This document shows, one piece after another, positions 1-9,272 of a stretch of 64,000 bases of DNA. The notes under the pieces are model-generated. The model had not been told where the DNA came from and made no database searches. It saw only the letters and a list, made by a program, of their open reading frames with translations. Made by a program: the position numbers and the translations under genes. The stretch is from Hyphomicrobiales bacterium (GTDB lineage Bacteria; Pseudomonadota; Alphaproteobacteria; Rhodospirillales; JACKKN01), in the NCBI GenBank assembly GCA_024236415.1, contig JACKKN010000008.1, positions 1-64,000 on the forward strand, in the 5' to 3' direction. Position 1 is the stretch's first letter, and the number at the start of each line of letters is the position of its first letter.

Positions 1-1
1 G

Positions 2-1270
2 TCGCAGTGGCGCCGCCTGGGCTGGGGCGTGATCACCGTGTTCCTGGGCGGGTTCGTGGTGTGGGCGTCCTTCACCCGCCTGGACAGCGCCGTCATCGCC
101 CACGGCGTGGTCGGCGTCGAGTCCAACCGCAAGACCGTTCAGCACCTGGAGGGCGGCATCGTCAAGGACATCCTGGTCGCCGAGGGCGAGCGGGTGGTGG
201 CCGGCCAGCCCCTGGTCCGGTTCGACGACACCAAGGCCCGGGCGACCCTGGACCTGCTGCGCGGCCAGCGCGTCGCCGCCCTGGCCCTGAAGGCCCGTCT
301 GGAGGCCGAGCGTGACGGCAAGCGCGAGATCGACTTCCCCGAGGAGCTGATGGTGCGCGCCGACGACGCCCGGGTCACGGCCCTGATGGTGGCCCAGACC
401 GACGCCTTCGAGGCGCGCCGGCGCACCTTGACCCAGCAGGAATCCATCCTGCAAGAGCGGATCCAGAAGTTCCGCAGCGAGATCACCGGCCTGCAGGCCC
501 AGACCCACGCCGGCGAGGAGCAGCTCGCCCTCATCAACGAGGAGCTGTTCGGCGCCGAGGAACTGCTGGCCAAGGGCCTGATCCCCAAGACCCGGGTGCT
601 GGCCCTGAAGCGCCGCGCCGCCGAGATCCAGGGCGAGATCGGCGAGAACAGGGCCAAGGTCGCCCGCGCCGGCGAGTCCATCGGCGAACTGCGCCTGCAG
701 CTCACCCTGCCCACCTCCAAGACCCAGACCCAGGTCACGGACCAGTTGCAGCAGGTGGTGGCGCGCATTGGCGACCTGGACGACAAGATCCTGGCCGCCC
801 GCGACATCCTGACCCGCACCGAGGTGCGGGCGCCGCAGTCGGGCCTGGTGCTGGACCTGCAGTTCCACACCGCCGGCGGCGTGGTGCAGCCGGGCCAGAA
901 GATCATGGACCTGGTGCCCGACAAGGACCGCCTGGTGGTCGACCTGCGGGTGGCGCCCAAGGACATCGACGCCGTGTACAAGGGCATGCCGGCCCGCGCC
1001 CGCCTGACCGCCTTCAGCGCCCGCACCACGGCGCCCCTGGAAGGCAAGGTCACCGCCGTGTCGGCCGACCGCGTGGTCGACCCGGCCACCGGCACCGCCT
1101 ACTTCACGGCCCGCATGGCGCCGCGCGCGGACGTGCCCGGCCTGGACCCGGCCAAGCTGAGCCCGGGCATGCAGGCCGAGGTGTTCCTGGTGACGTCGCA
1201 GCGCACGGTGCTGGACTTCATGCTGGAGCCGGTGACCCGCAGCTTCCAGCGGGCCGGGCGGGAGTCCTGA
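2..1270 (+). CDS. HlyD-family type I secretion membrane fusion protein, 5' end cut off
   Basis: Periplasmic adaptor that would link an inner-membrane ABC exporter to an outer-membrane TolC-like channel. The reading frame is open from the first complete codon, so the start lies outside the window; about 422 residues are visible. It begins in the N-terminal membrane helix (around VITVFLGGFVVWASF), followed by a biotinyl-lipoyl-like half (VQHLEGGIVKDILVAEGERV), a long helical hairpin (about residues 90-260, rich in Q/E/A/L) and the returning lipoyl and beta-barrel part (TEVRAPQSGLVLDLQFHT). This order and the C-terminal end near QRTVLDFMLEPVTRSF match the HlyD/PrtE type I secretion adaptors. The ABC exporter is expected upstream, outside the window. 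A strong terminator follows. Confidence 0.93.
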   Translation, partial: SQWRRLGWGVITVFLGGFVVWASFTRLDSAVIAHGVVGVESNRKTVQHLEGGIVKDILVAEGERVVAGQPLVRFDDTKARATLDLLRGQRVAALALKARLEAERDGKREIDFPEELMVRADDARVTALMVAQTDAFEARRRTLTQQESILQERIQKFRSEITGLQAQTHAGEEQLALINEELFGAEELLAKGLIPKTRVLALKRRAAEIQGEIGENRAKVARAGESIGELRLQLTLPTSKTQTQVTDQLQQVVARIGDLDDKILAARDILTRTEVRAPQSGLVLDLQFHTAGGVVQPGQKIMDLVPDKDRLVVDLRVAPKDIDAVYKGMPARARLTAFSARTTAPLEGKVTAVSADRVVDPATGTAYFTARMAPRADVPGLDPAKLSPGMQAEVFLVTSQRTVLDFMLEPVTRSFQRAGRES

Positions 1271-1319
1271 TCCCCGGGAACTGTCCCGGCCTTCGATCCC
1301 CTCTTTCCTGACCTGTCCC

Positions 1320-1350
1320 GGCGGGGGCGTCCATCGCCCCCGCCGTTTTT
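1320..1350 (+). terminator. Rho-independent terminator after the HlyD gene
   Basis: GGCGGGGGCG and CGCCCCCGCC form a perfect 10-bp stem around the 5-nt loop TCCAT and are followed by GTTTTT. It lies 50 bp after the adaptor stop codon, on the same strand. Confidence 0.9.
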
Positions 1351-1381
1351 CGTGGCAGGCAGGGATTCGCCACCGCCTCGG

Positions 1382-1470
1382 CGTGGATGCCCGGATCAAG
1401 TCCGGGCATGGCATAATTGTTTGAAATATATACAATTTCGTCATGGCCGGGCCTGGCCCGGCCATCCACG
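1382..1470. repeat. Intergenic palindromic repeat with two inner hairpins
   Basis: The ends are an exact inverted repeat, CGTGGATG (1382-1389) and CATCCACG (1463-1470). Inside are two hairpins: CCCGGA-tcaag-TCCGGG (left) and GGCCGGGCC-t-GGCCCGGCC (right), separated by an AT-rich stretch (TAATTGTTTGAAATATATAC). Elements with a core like CCGGATCAAGTCCGGGCATG are common between genes in alphaproteobacterial genomes. It sits between the HlyD terminator and the converging cyclase gene. Copy number cannot be judged from this window. Confidence 0.75.
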
Positions 1471-1546
1471 ACCGCCGCGGGAACGACGGCGTCGCGGTGC
1501 GGGCCGGGACGGTTCCCCCCGTGGAGACCTGACCGTTCCCGACCCC

Positions 1547-3226
1547 TCACAGGGGAATGGCGGCCGGGTCGGTGACGGCGTGCACGGGGATGGTCTCGAC
1601 CCGGCCGCGGATTTCGGCGTCGTGGCGCGGGAAGGCGGCCATGTCCAGCCCCGCCGCCGCCGCCGCCGCGGCCGAGACCACCAGCGGACAGCCGAATTCC
1701 TTGGTCAGGGCCTCCAGCCGGGCGGCCACGTTGACGTTGTCCCCCACCGCCGACAGCAGCGGCGAGGCCGGCGGCCCCATGGTGCCGACGATGGCCTCGC
1801 CGGCGTGGATGCCGATGCCGATGCGCAGGGTCACGCCCAGCTCGCCGCGCAGTTGCCCGTTCAGTTCCTCCAGGCGCTCGCACATGCGCACGGCGCCGGT
1901 GACGGCCTGGCGACAGCCGGTCTCGAAACCCAGGTCCAGGCCGTACAGCGCCATCAGCCCGTCGCCCGTGAACTGGGCGTAATGGCCGCCCGTCTCCTCC
2001 AGGGCCTGGGTGATCTCGGTGAAGAACCGGTTCAGGATGAACACCGTGTCATAGGCCATGTAGGTCTCGGCCATCTTGGTCGATTCGCGCAGGTCCACGA
2101 ACATCACCGCCACCGGCTGCTCGGACCCGTCCACCCCGCCGCGGCGCCGGCCCATGGCCACGGTGGCGTCCACCGGCAGCAGCGGCGTCGCCGCCAGGTC
2201 GCGGCGCGGCCGGATCTGGCAGGCCAGGCGCACGTTGGCCGGGGCTCCGATGCGGTCCAGGGCCGTCCGCTCGATGGCGCGTGGCGGCGTCAGGGCGTGC
2301 AGGCCGTCGGCGTCCACCCGCACCCGGCAGGTGGAGCAGCGGCCGCGCCCGCCGCAGACCGAGGCATGGGGGATGCCGGCCTGGCGCAGGGCGTCCAGCA
2401 GGGTGATGCCCACTGGCGCCGTGACCGGCCGCCGGTCGGGCAGGTGGATGCGGAACCGGCCGCGGCGGTTGCGGTACAGGCGACGCAGCCAGCGCGCCAG
2501 CAGCACCGCGGCCAGCAGGCCGGCATAGGTCCACAGCACGGTTCGGGTCATGGTCTCGGCCGTGGGCCCGGCTTCGTTGCCGGCCGGGGCGGCCTGTTTC
2601 CCGGCGCCGTCGCCGAAATCGTAGTCGCCGTAGGAATCCGGCGCCTGGGCCGCGGCCTGGCGGCTGTAGGTCTGGCCGGCCTGGTTGAAGCCGACCAGCG
2701 CCAGCACCGGCACCAGGCTGGCCACCACCAGCAGCGCCGGCGCCGTGCGCCCGTACCAGGGGTACAGCCGCAGCCAGAAGTGCAGGCCCACGCACATGTG
2801 CAGCCAGGCCACCACCAGGCCCGACAACTGGCGCGCCATGCCCCAGGGGTCGGCCCAGTAGAACAGGATCACGTCGCGGTAGCTGACCACCTGGCCCACG
2901 GCCATGAACATGCCCATGGTCCCGGCCGCATGCAGGGCCAGCAGCGGCGGAATCAGAAGCCCCAGCCAGAGTTGCGTCGCCTCCCAGGCCGGCATGCGCA
3001 GAGTGCTGCGGCGGAAGAGGGCCCATAGGGCCAGGAAGAAGTGGGTCAGCAGGGCCGTCAGCAGGGTTGCCGCGCCCACGGGCCCGGTCCAGACCGCGTG
3101 GTGGACCCGGCGCGCCGCCTCCATGGCGTCCAGGGACAGCAGGCCCAGGGCCAGGTTCAGCAGGTGCAACAGCACATAGGTGGCCAGGATCAGGCCGGTG
3201 ATCAGGCGCAGGCGGCGAATGAACAT
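1547..3226 (-). CDS. Membrane 2Fe-2S ferredoxin-class III nucleotide cyclase (CyaC-like)
   Basis: 559 residues. Residues 1-185 hold about six membrane helices with histidines placed inside them (H21, H99, H143, H149), as in SdhC-type diheme b anchors. After a further helix (about 226-246) comes a 2Fe-2S ferredoxin domain (about 256-350) with cluster cysteines C291, C297, C300 and C336. A class III cyclase domain follows (about 370-545) with metal aspartates D378 and D422 and transition-state residues N499 and R503. The adenine-specifying lysine position is Q418 and its partner position is L490, so substrate choice (ATP or GTP) is not assured. The family parallel is Sinorhizobium CyaC, a redox/quinone-responsive cyclase with a diheme membrane anchor. 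The gene starts 22 bp after the FAD oxidase stop and is the last gene of a likely operon. Confidence 0.85.
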   Translation of the reverse strand: MFIRRLRLITGLILATYVLLHLLNLALGLLSLDAMEAARRVHHAVWTGPVGAATLLTALLTHFFLALWALFRRSTLRMPAWEATQLWLGLLIPPLLALHAAGTMGMFMAVGQVVSYRDVILFYWADPWGMARQLSGLVVAWLHMCVGLHFWLRLYPWYGRTAPALLVVASLVPVLALVGFNQAGQTYSRQAAAQAPDSYGDYDFGDGAGKQAAPAGNEAGPTAETMTRTVLWTYAGLLAAVLLARWLRRLYRNRRGRFRIHLPDRRPVTAPVGITLLDALRQAGIPHASVCGGRGRCSTCRVRVDADGLHALTPPRAIERTALDRIGAPANVRLACQIRPRRDLAATPLLPVDATVAMGRRRGGVDGSEQPVAVMFVDLRESTKMAETYMAYDTVFILNRFFTEITQALEETGGHYAQFTGDGLMALYGLDLGFETGCRQAVTGAVRMCERLEELNGQLRGELGVTLRIGIGIHAGEAIVGTMGPPASPLLSAVGDNVNVAARLEALTKEFGCPLVVSAAAAAAAGLDMAAFPRHDAEIRGRVETIPVHAVTDPAAIPL

Positions 3227-3248
3227 GGCCCGGTCCCCGCGGCCGCCG

Positions 3249-4664
<1,416 letters not shown>

Positions 4665-4717
4665 GGGATATCCTTTTCCGGGCGGTCTCTTCGATGTCCT
4701 TGGTCGGGGGCAGGATG

Positions 4718-5755
4718 CTACCGGCTCGCCTCGCCGTCGTCCAGCGGCCGGCAGGGGGCGGCGGGGCCGCGGTCCTCGTGCCAGTCGTCATCGTCCCCGT
4801 CGTCCGCGGCCGGGGTGGCGGCGCGGCGCAGGCGGTCGTTGATGGCCCGGCCCAAACCCACCTCGGGGATGGGCATGACGGCGATGCCGCGGATGCCGGG
4901 CACGTCCAGCGCCCGCATCATGGCGAACAGGTTGGCCGCCGCCTCCTGCAGGTCGCCCTTGCGGCTCAGGTTGAGCGCCCGCTTGGGCGCCGCGGGGCCG
5001 AAGCCCAGCAGGGCCTCGCCCTTCTCGCGCTCGGTGACGTCCAGGCGCAGGGGGATGGAGGGGGCGTAGTGGCGGCTGAGCATGCCGGGCGACCTGGGCG
5101 ACGCGGCGTCCTTGGGGTCGGGCTGGGCCAGGGGGCCGATCACCGCCTCGATCACCTCGGCCGGCACGCCGCCGGGGCGCAGCAGCACGGCGGCGGGGCC
5201 GCTGACGTCCACCACCGTCGATTCGATGCCCACCCGGCACTGGCCGCCGTCCAGCACGGCGGCGATGCGCCCGCCCAGGGACGCGGTGACGTGGACGCTG
5301 TTGGTGGCGCTGATCTCGCTGGAGCGGTTGGCGCTGGGCGCCGCCAGGGGCCGGCCGCAGGCCCGCAGCAGGGCCTGGGCGAAGGGGTTGTCGGGCACCC
5401 GCACGGCCACGGTGTCGAGCCCGGCGCTGACCAGCAGCGACAGTCCCGAGTCGGGCCGCCGGCGCAGCACCAGGGTCAGGGCGCCGGGCCAGAAGGTGGC
5501 GGCCAGCTCGCGCGCCCGGTCATCCATCTCGACCAGGCGCTCCACCGCCGCCAGGTCGGGGCAGTGGACGATCAGGGGGTTGAAGCGCGGCCGGTCCTTG
5601 GCGGCGAAGATGGCGGCCACGGCGGCGTCGTTGGTGGCGTCGGCGCCCAGGCCATAGACGGTCTCGGTGGGGAAGGCGACCAGTTCGCCGGCGCGCAGTA
5701 ACTCGGCGGCGCGGGCGACGCCGTCGGCCGAGGCCGAAAGGATCTGGGTGTCCAT
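4718..5755 (-). CDS. tsaC: Threonylcarbamoyl-AMP synthase, Sua5 type
   Basis: 345 residues, the length of the two-domain Sua5 form rather than the short TsaC. It makes L-threonylcarbamoyl-AMP from threonine, bicarbonate and ATP, the first step of the t6A37 tRNA modification. The YrdC domain covers about residues 10-205, with ELVAFPTETVYGLGADATND near the N terminus, KDRPRFNPLIVHC, and SANRSSEISATNSVHV. A linker containing SPGMLSRHYAPSIPLRL leads to the C-terminal Sua5 domain (about 225-330). It starts 18 bp after the cysQ-like stop and is probably co-transcribed. Confidence 0.95.
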   Translation of the reverse strand: MDTQILSASADGVARAAELLRAGELVAFPTETVYGLGADATNDAAVAAIFAAKDRPRFNPLIVHCPDLAAVERLVEMDDRARELAATFWPGALTLVLRRRPDSGLSLLVSAGLDTVAVRVPDNPFAQALLRACGRPLAAPSANRSSEISATNSVHVTASLGGRIAAVLDGGQCRVGIESTVVDVSGPAAVLLRPGGVPAEVIEAVIGPLAQPDPKDAASPRSPGMLSRHYAPSIPLRLDVTEREKGEALLGFGPAAPKRALNLSRKGDLQEAAANLFAMMRALDVPGIRGIAVMPIPEVGLGRAINDRLRRAATPAADDGDDDDWHEDRGPAAPCRPLDDGEASR

Positions 5756-5773
5756 GGCGCGCCGGTCCCGGGT

Positions 5774-6550
5774 CTACTTGCCGTCGGCGCCCCAGGCGAT
5801 GAAGTGGGGGTTCTCGAAGCCCGGCTTGGCGTACAGGAACTTGCCGCCGTCGGCGGTGGTCATGCGGCCGCCGGCGGCGCGCAGCACGGCATGGCCGGCG
5901 GCGGTGTCCCACTCCATGGTGCGGCCCATGCGCGGATAGACGTCGGCGCGGCCCGTGGCCACCAGGCAGAACTTGATCGAGCTGCCCGACGAGATCTCCT
6001 CCTTGACCGTGTAGTCCTTGAGGAACTCGTCCACCTCGGGGGTGCGGTGGGACCGGCTGACCACGGCGACGATGCCGTCGGCGGCCGGGCTGCGCACGCC
6101 GATGCGCCGCGGCTTGGCGCCGTCGGTCTCGGCGAAGGCGCCGTGCACGCTGCCCCAGTAGGTGGCGTTCAGGGCCGGGGCGTGGACCACGCCCAGGACC
6201 GGCACGCGGTTCTCGATCAAGGCGATATTGACCGTGAACTCGCCCTTCTTGGTGACGAACTGCTTGGTGCCGTCCAGGGGGTCCACCAGCCAGAACGGGC
6301 CGTCGCCGACCTCGGGGATGGTGCCGGCGGCGACCGACTCCTCGGCGACGATGGGATAGGCGTCGGAAACCTCGGCGCGGATGGCCTTCAGGATCAGGTC
6401 CTCGGCATGCTGGTCGGCCAGGGTCACGGGCGAGGCGTCGGACTTGGTGTCCACGTCGAAATCGGTGCGATAGATCTTCATGATTTCGGCGCCCGCGCGC
6501 TTGGAGATGTCGCAGAGCTGTCGCGTCAGGTCGAGGCTGATGTTGAGCAC
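5774..6550 (-). CDS. cysQ: 3'(2'),5'-bisphosphate nucleotidase (CysQ, inositol monophosphatase family)
   Basis: 258 residues, the usual CysQ length. It would hydrolyse PAP (adenosine 3',5'-bisphosphate) to AMP, removing a by-product of sulfate assimilation. The metal-binding motifs are present: DASPVTLADQHAEDLI, VAEESV, WLVDPLDGTKQF and a C-terminal MEWDTAAGHAVLRAAGG. The frame stays open far upstream, but that part is the antisense of the preceding gene and has no family similarity. The GTG at 6550, with GGGAG about 10 bases before it, gives the normal CysQ N terminus (NISLDLTRQLCDISKRAGAEIM). It lies between the AmmeMemoRadiSam B-A gene and tsaC. Confidence 0.9.
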   Translation of the reverse strand: MLNISLDLTRQLCDISKRAGAEIMKIYRTDFDVDTKSDASPVTLADQHAEDLILKAIRAEVSDAYPIVAEESVAAGTIPEVGDGPFWLVDPLDGTKQFVTKKGEFTVNIALIENRVPVLGVVHAPALNATYWGSVHGAFAETDGAKPRRIGVRSPAADGIVAVVSRSHRTPEVDEFLKDYTVKEEISSGSSIKFCLVATGRADVYPRMGRTMEWDTAAGHAVLRAAGGRMTTADGGKFLYAKPGFENPHFIAWGADGK

Positions 6551-6627
6551 GAGTCGGGGACTCCCATGGATTTCCGGCGCCCGGAGTGGCGCGGGGCGGC
6601 CCTTTGTTGTCCGCGCGGCGCCGCTTG

Positions 6628-8079
6628 TCAACCGGGGAGGGCGGCCCACAGGGCGGCCGGGTCGTCCAGGTCGGCCGACGAAACCTCCTCGCTGACGAAG
6701 CGCCAGGCCTTCAGGCCCGGCACCGCGGCCCCGGGCGACAGGCCGGCCTTGATCTTCAGGTGCTGCAGGAAGCGCACCGGCTCGGGCAGCTCGGCCCAGA
6801 CCGCCGGCAGGAACAGGGCGCGGCGGCCGTGGTCCTCGATGATCAGGCCGTCGGTGCCCGGGCGCAGGGCCGCCAGCAGGCCGGCCTCGCCGTCGCAGGC
6901 GATGGGCGCGGGCGGGCTGAGCACGGCGATGGAAAGGGTCAGGTCCGCCACCTCGTCGGCCGCCAGCGGCGCGAAGCGGTGGTCGCGGAAGGCGGCGGCG
7001 AAGGCGTTCTCGGCCACGTCCGCCAGCAGCGGCCGGTGCGCCAGGGGCGAGCCGATGCAGCCGCGCAGCCTGCCGTCTTTCTTCAGGGTCACGAAGCAGG
7101 CGCCCTTGGCGGCCAGGGCCGGGTCGCCGGCCGCCGCCGGGTCCACGGCCAGGGGCCGGCCGTGTTGCAGCCCATGGACGATGGACCGGGCCGCCAGGCG
7201 CAGCAGGTCGGCGCCCAGGCGGTCCAGCAGGGCCCGGGTGCCGGCGCCGAAGTCCGCCTCGCCGCGCAGGGCCTGGGTGGCGCGGGGCTCGACGAACACC
7301 CAGGCGCCATAGCCCACCACCCGTGCCTTGTCGCCGGCGGTGTCGCCCGAGTTGCGCAGGTCCACGGTGCTGACCTGCATCCCCTTGCGCCGGGCCAGGG
7401 TCAGCAGCCCGCCCACCGGAATCCGGCCGCAGGCCTGGTCGCGGCCCAGGGCGGCGGGGTCCAGGGTCTCGATGGCGCGGCAGGTCTCGCCGTCCAGGCG
7501 CCGCGCCGTGTCGTAGTCCAGGTAATGGCTCAGGTCCGAGCTGACGACGATCAGCGTCTCGGGCCCGCCCCACAGGCGGTCCAGCACCTGGGCCACCTCC
7601 TCGGCGCCGGCCTGGCCGACTACCAGGGGCACCAGGGCGAAGTCGTCCAGGACCGTCTGCAGGAACGGCAGGTGCACCTCCAGGCTGTGCTCCTGGGCGT
7701 GGGTGGGGTCGAACTCGGCGACCTGGGGCAGGGTCAGGATGTCGGCGATGGCGGCCCTGTCCAGGGGCACCGGGCCCAGCGGCGTGGCGAAGGCGTCGGC
7801 GCCGCTGGCCGCCAGGCCGCGCACCGGCACCCGATGGCAGGGGCCCAGCAGCACCACGCGGCGGATCAGCCCGCGCGCCGGCCGCATCCGGGCATAGGCC
7901 GTGGCCGCCACCGGCCCGGAATAGACGTATCCCGCGTGCGGCGCGATGATGGCCTTGGGCACCGGGGTGCCGGCCGGGACCTGGACCTGGGACAGGTAGA
8001 ACTGGACCGCGGCCGCCAGCTCGCGGCGGTCGCCGGGGTAGAACATGCCGGCCACGGCGGCCGGTCGAACATGGCCCAT
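6628..8079 (-). CDS. AmmeMemoRadiSam system fused protein B-A (Memo-AMMECR1)
   Basis: 483 residues made of two families that are often separate genes. Residues 1-265 are the Memo-like part (system protein B), with PAAVAGMFYP, IIAPHAGYVYSGPVAATAY, a GPCH motif and VVVSSDLSHYLDYDTA. Residues 285-475 are the AMMECR1 part (system protein A), with FVTLKKDGRLRGCIGS and the downstream LTLSIAVLSPP. The partner radical SAM enzyme is divergent across a 72-bp gap. These three parts occur together in many bacteria and archaea; the reaction they carry out is not established. It is the first gene of the minus-strand run down to the cyclase at 1547. Confidence 0.93.
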   Translation of the reverse strand: MGHVRPAAVAGMFYPGDRRELAAAVQFYLSQVQVPAGTPVPKAIIAPHAGYVYSGPVAATAYARMRPARGLIRRVVLLGPCHRVPVRGLAASGADAFATPLGPVPLDRAAIADILTLPQVAEFDPTHAQEHSLEVHLPFLQTVLDDFALVPLVVGQAGAEEVAQVLDRLWGGPETLIVVSSDLSHYLDYDTARRLDGETCRAIETLDPAALGRDQACGRIPVGGLLTLARRKGMQVSTVDLRNSGDTAGDKARVVGYGAWVFVEPRATQALRGEADFGAGTRALLDRLGADLLRLAARSIVHGLQHGRPLAVDPAAAGDPALAAKGACFVTLKKDGRLRGCIGSPLAHRPLLADVAENAFAAAFRDHRFAPLAADEVADLTLSIAVLSPPAPIACDGEAGLLAALRPGTDGLIIEDHGRRALFLPAVWAELPEPVRFLQHLKIKAGLSPGAAVPGLKAWRFVSEEVSSADLDDPAALWAALPG

Positions 8080-8097
8080 GGGACCCTCCGCCTGTGC

Positions 8098-8129
8098 TAC
8101 AATATACGGTGCCTAGATGTGCATTCTAG
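8098..8129. promoter_or_regulatory. Divergent promoter/operator region of the AmmeMemoRadiSam genes
   Basis: The 72-bp gap between the two divergent genes contains an AT-rich island in otherwise GC-rich DNA. TACAAT (8098-8103) resembles a -10 box facing right, although no clear -35 box is visible. CTAGA-N7-TCTAG (8113-8129) is an inverted repeat that could be an operator. This is pattern-based only. Confidence 0.35.
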
Positions 8130-8151
8130 CAAACGGTTCAAGGCCACGGCC

Positions 8152-9264
8152 ATGCCCGATTCCGCCCCGCTCGAGACCTTCCCCGGCGCCGTTCCCGGGC
8201 GCCACTGGCACATGCTGGACGACGGCCGGGTGCAGTGCGACGTCTGTCCGCGCCTGTGCAAGCTGCACGAGGGCCAGCGCGGCCTGTGCTTCGTGCGCGC
8301 GCGCCAGGGTGACGCCATGGTCCTCACCACCTGGGGCCGGTCCAGCGGGTTCTGCATCGATCCCATCGAGAAGAAGCCCCTGGCCCACTTCCTGCCCGGC
8401 ACCCCGGTGCTCAGCTTCGGCACCGCCGGCTGCAACCTGACCTGCAAGTTCTGCCAGAACTGGGACATCAGCAAGTCGCGCGAGTTCGACAAGCTGCAGG
8501 CCCAGGCCACCCCCGAGATGATCGCCGAGGCCGCCGCGCGCACCGGCTGCCGCAGCGTCGCCTACACCTACAACGACCCGGTCATCTTCCTGGAATACGC
8601 CGTCGACGTGGCCCGCGCCTGCCACGCGCGCGGCCTGAAGAACGTGGCCGTCACCGCCGGCTATGTCTGCGCCGAGGCGCGCCGGGACTTCTTCGAACAC
8701 ATGGACGCCGCCAACGTGGACCTGAAGGCCTTCACCGAGGACTTCTACAAGCGCCTGTGCACGGCCGAGCTGGCGCCGATCCTGGAGACGCTGGAATACC
8801 TGGTCCACGAAACCGGCGTGTGGACCGAGATCACCGACCTGCTGATCCCCGGCGAGAACGACTCGGACGACGAGATCCAGGCCATGTGCCGCTGGATCGT
8901 CGACCACCTGGGCCGCGACGTGCCGATCCACTTCTCGGCCTTCCACCCGGACTGGAAGATGCTGGACACCCCGCCGACGCCGCCCGAGACCCTGCGCCGG
9001 GCCCGGCGCATCGCGCTGGACGCGGGCATCCGCTACGCCTACGTGGGCAACGTCCACGACCCGGCCGCCGACAGCACCTATTGCCACGCCTGCGGCGCCA
9101 TGGTGATCGGGCGCGACTGGTACCAGCTCTCGACCTGGAACCTGACCGACGACGGCAGGTGCGGCAGTTGCGGCGCCCCCTGCGCCGGGGTGTTCGACGG
9201 CCCGCCCGGCGACTGGGGCCGCAAGCGCCAGCCGATCCGCTTTCCGGCCCCCGCGCCGGCCTAG
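8152..9264 (+). CDS. amrS: AmmeMemoRadiSam system radical SAM enzyme
   Basis: 370 residues. The radical SAM cluster motif is C-x3-C-x2-C in GTAGCNLTCKFCQNWDIS (about residues 98-115). The N-terminal cysteines (VQCDVCPRLCKLHEGQRGLC) and the C-terminal cysteine pairs (YCHACGAMV and CGSCGAPC) could bind further metal or clusters. The family resembles pyruvate formate-lyase activating enzymes and is annotated as AmrS when beside Memo and AMMECR1 genes, as here. The frame extends upstream without a stop, but the ATG at 8152 is the only start that gives the family N terminus. It converges with the cyclase gene 8 bp downstream. Confidence 0.93.
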   Translation: MPDSAPLETFPGAVPGRHWHMLDDGRVQCDVCPRLCKLHEGQRGLCFVRARQGDAMVLTTWGRSSGFCIDPIEKKPLAHFLPGTPVLSFGTAGCNLTCKFCQNWDISKSREFDKLQAQATPEMIAEAAARTGCRSVAYTYNDPVIFLEYAVDVARACHARGLKNVAVTAGYVCAEARRDFFEHMDAANVDLKAFTEDFYKRLCTAELAPILETLEYLVHETGVWTEITDLLIPGENDSDDEIQAMCRWIVDHLGRDVPIHFSAFHPDWKMLDTPPTPPETLRRARRIALDAGIRYAYVGNVHDPAADSTYCHACGAMVIGRDWYQLSTWNLTDDGRCGSCGAPCAGVFDGPPGDWGRKRQPIRFPAPAPA

Positions 9265-9272
9265 GCCCCCTG

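Noticed and set aside
1352..3028. 558-residue plus-strand frame opposite the ferredoxin-cyclase
   Set aside because: R/G/H-rich shadow of a gene with clear domains on the other strand.
6551..7573. N-terminal extension of the cysQ frame, looking like a fusion
   Set aside because: It is the shadow of the Memo-AMMECR1 gene on the same strand in another frame; CysQ starts at 6550.
6586..8151. Upstream extension of the radical SAM frame
   Set aside because: This part is antisense to the Memo-AMMECR1 gene; the radical SAM family N terminus begins at 8152.
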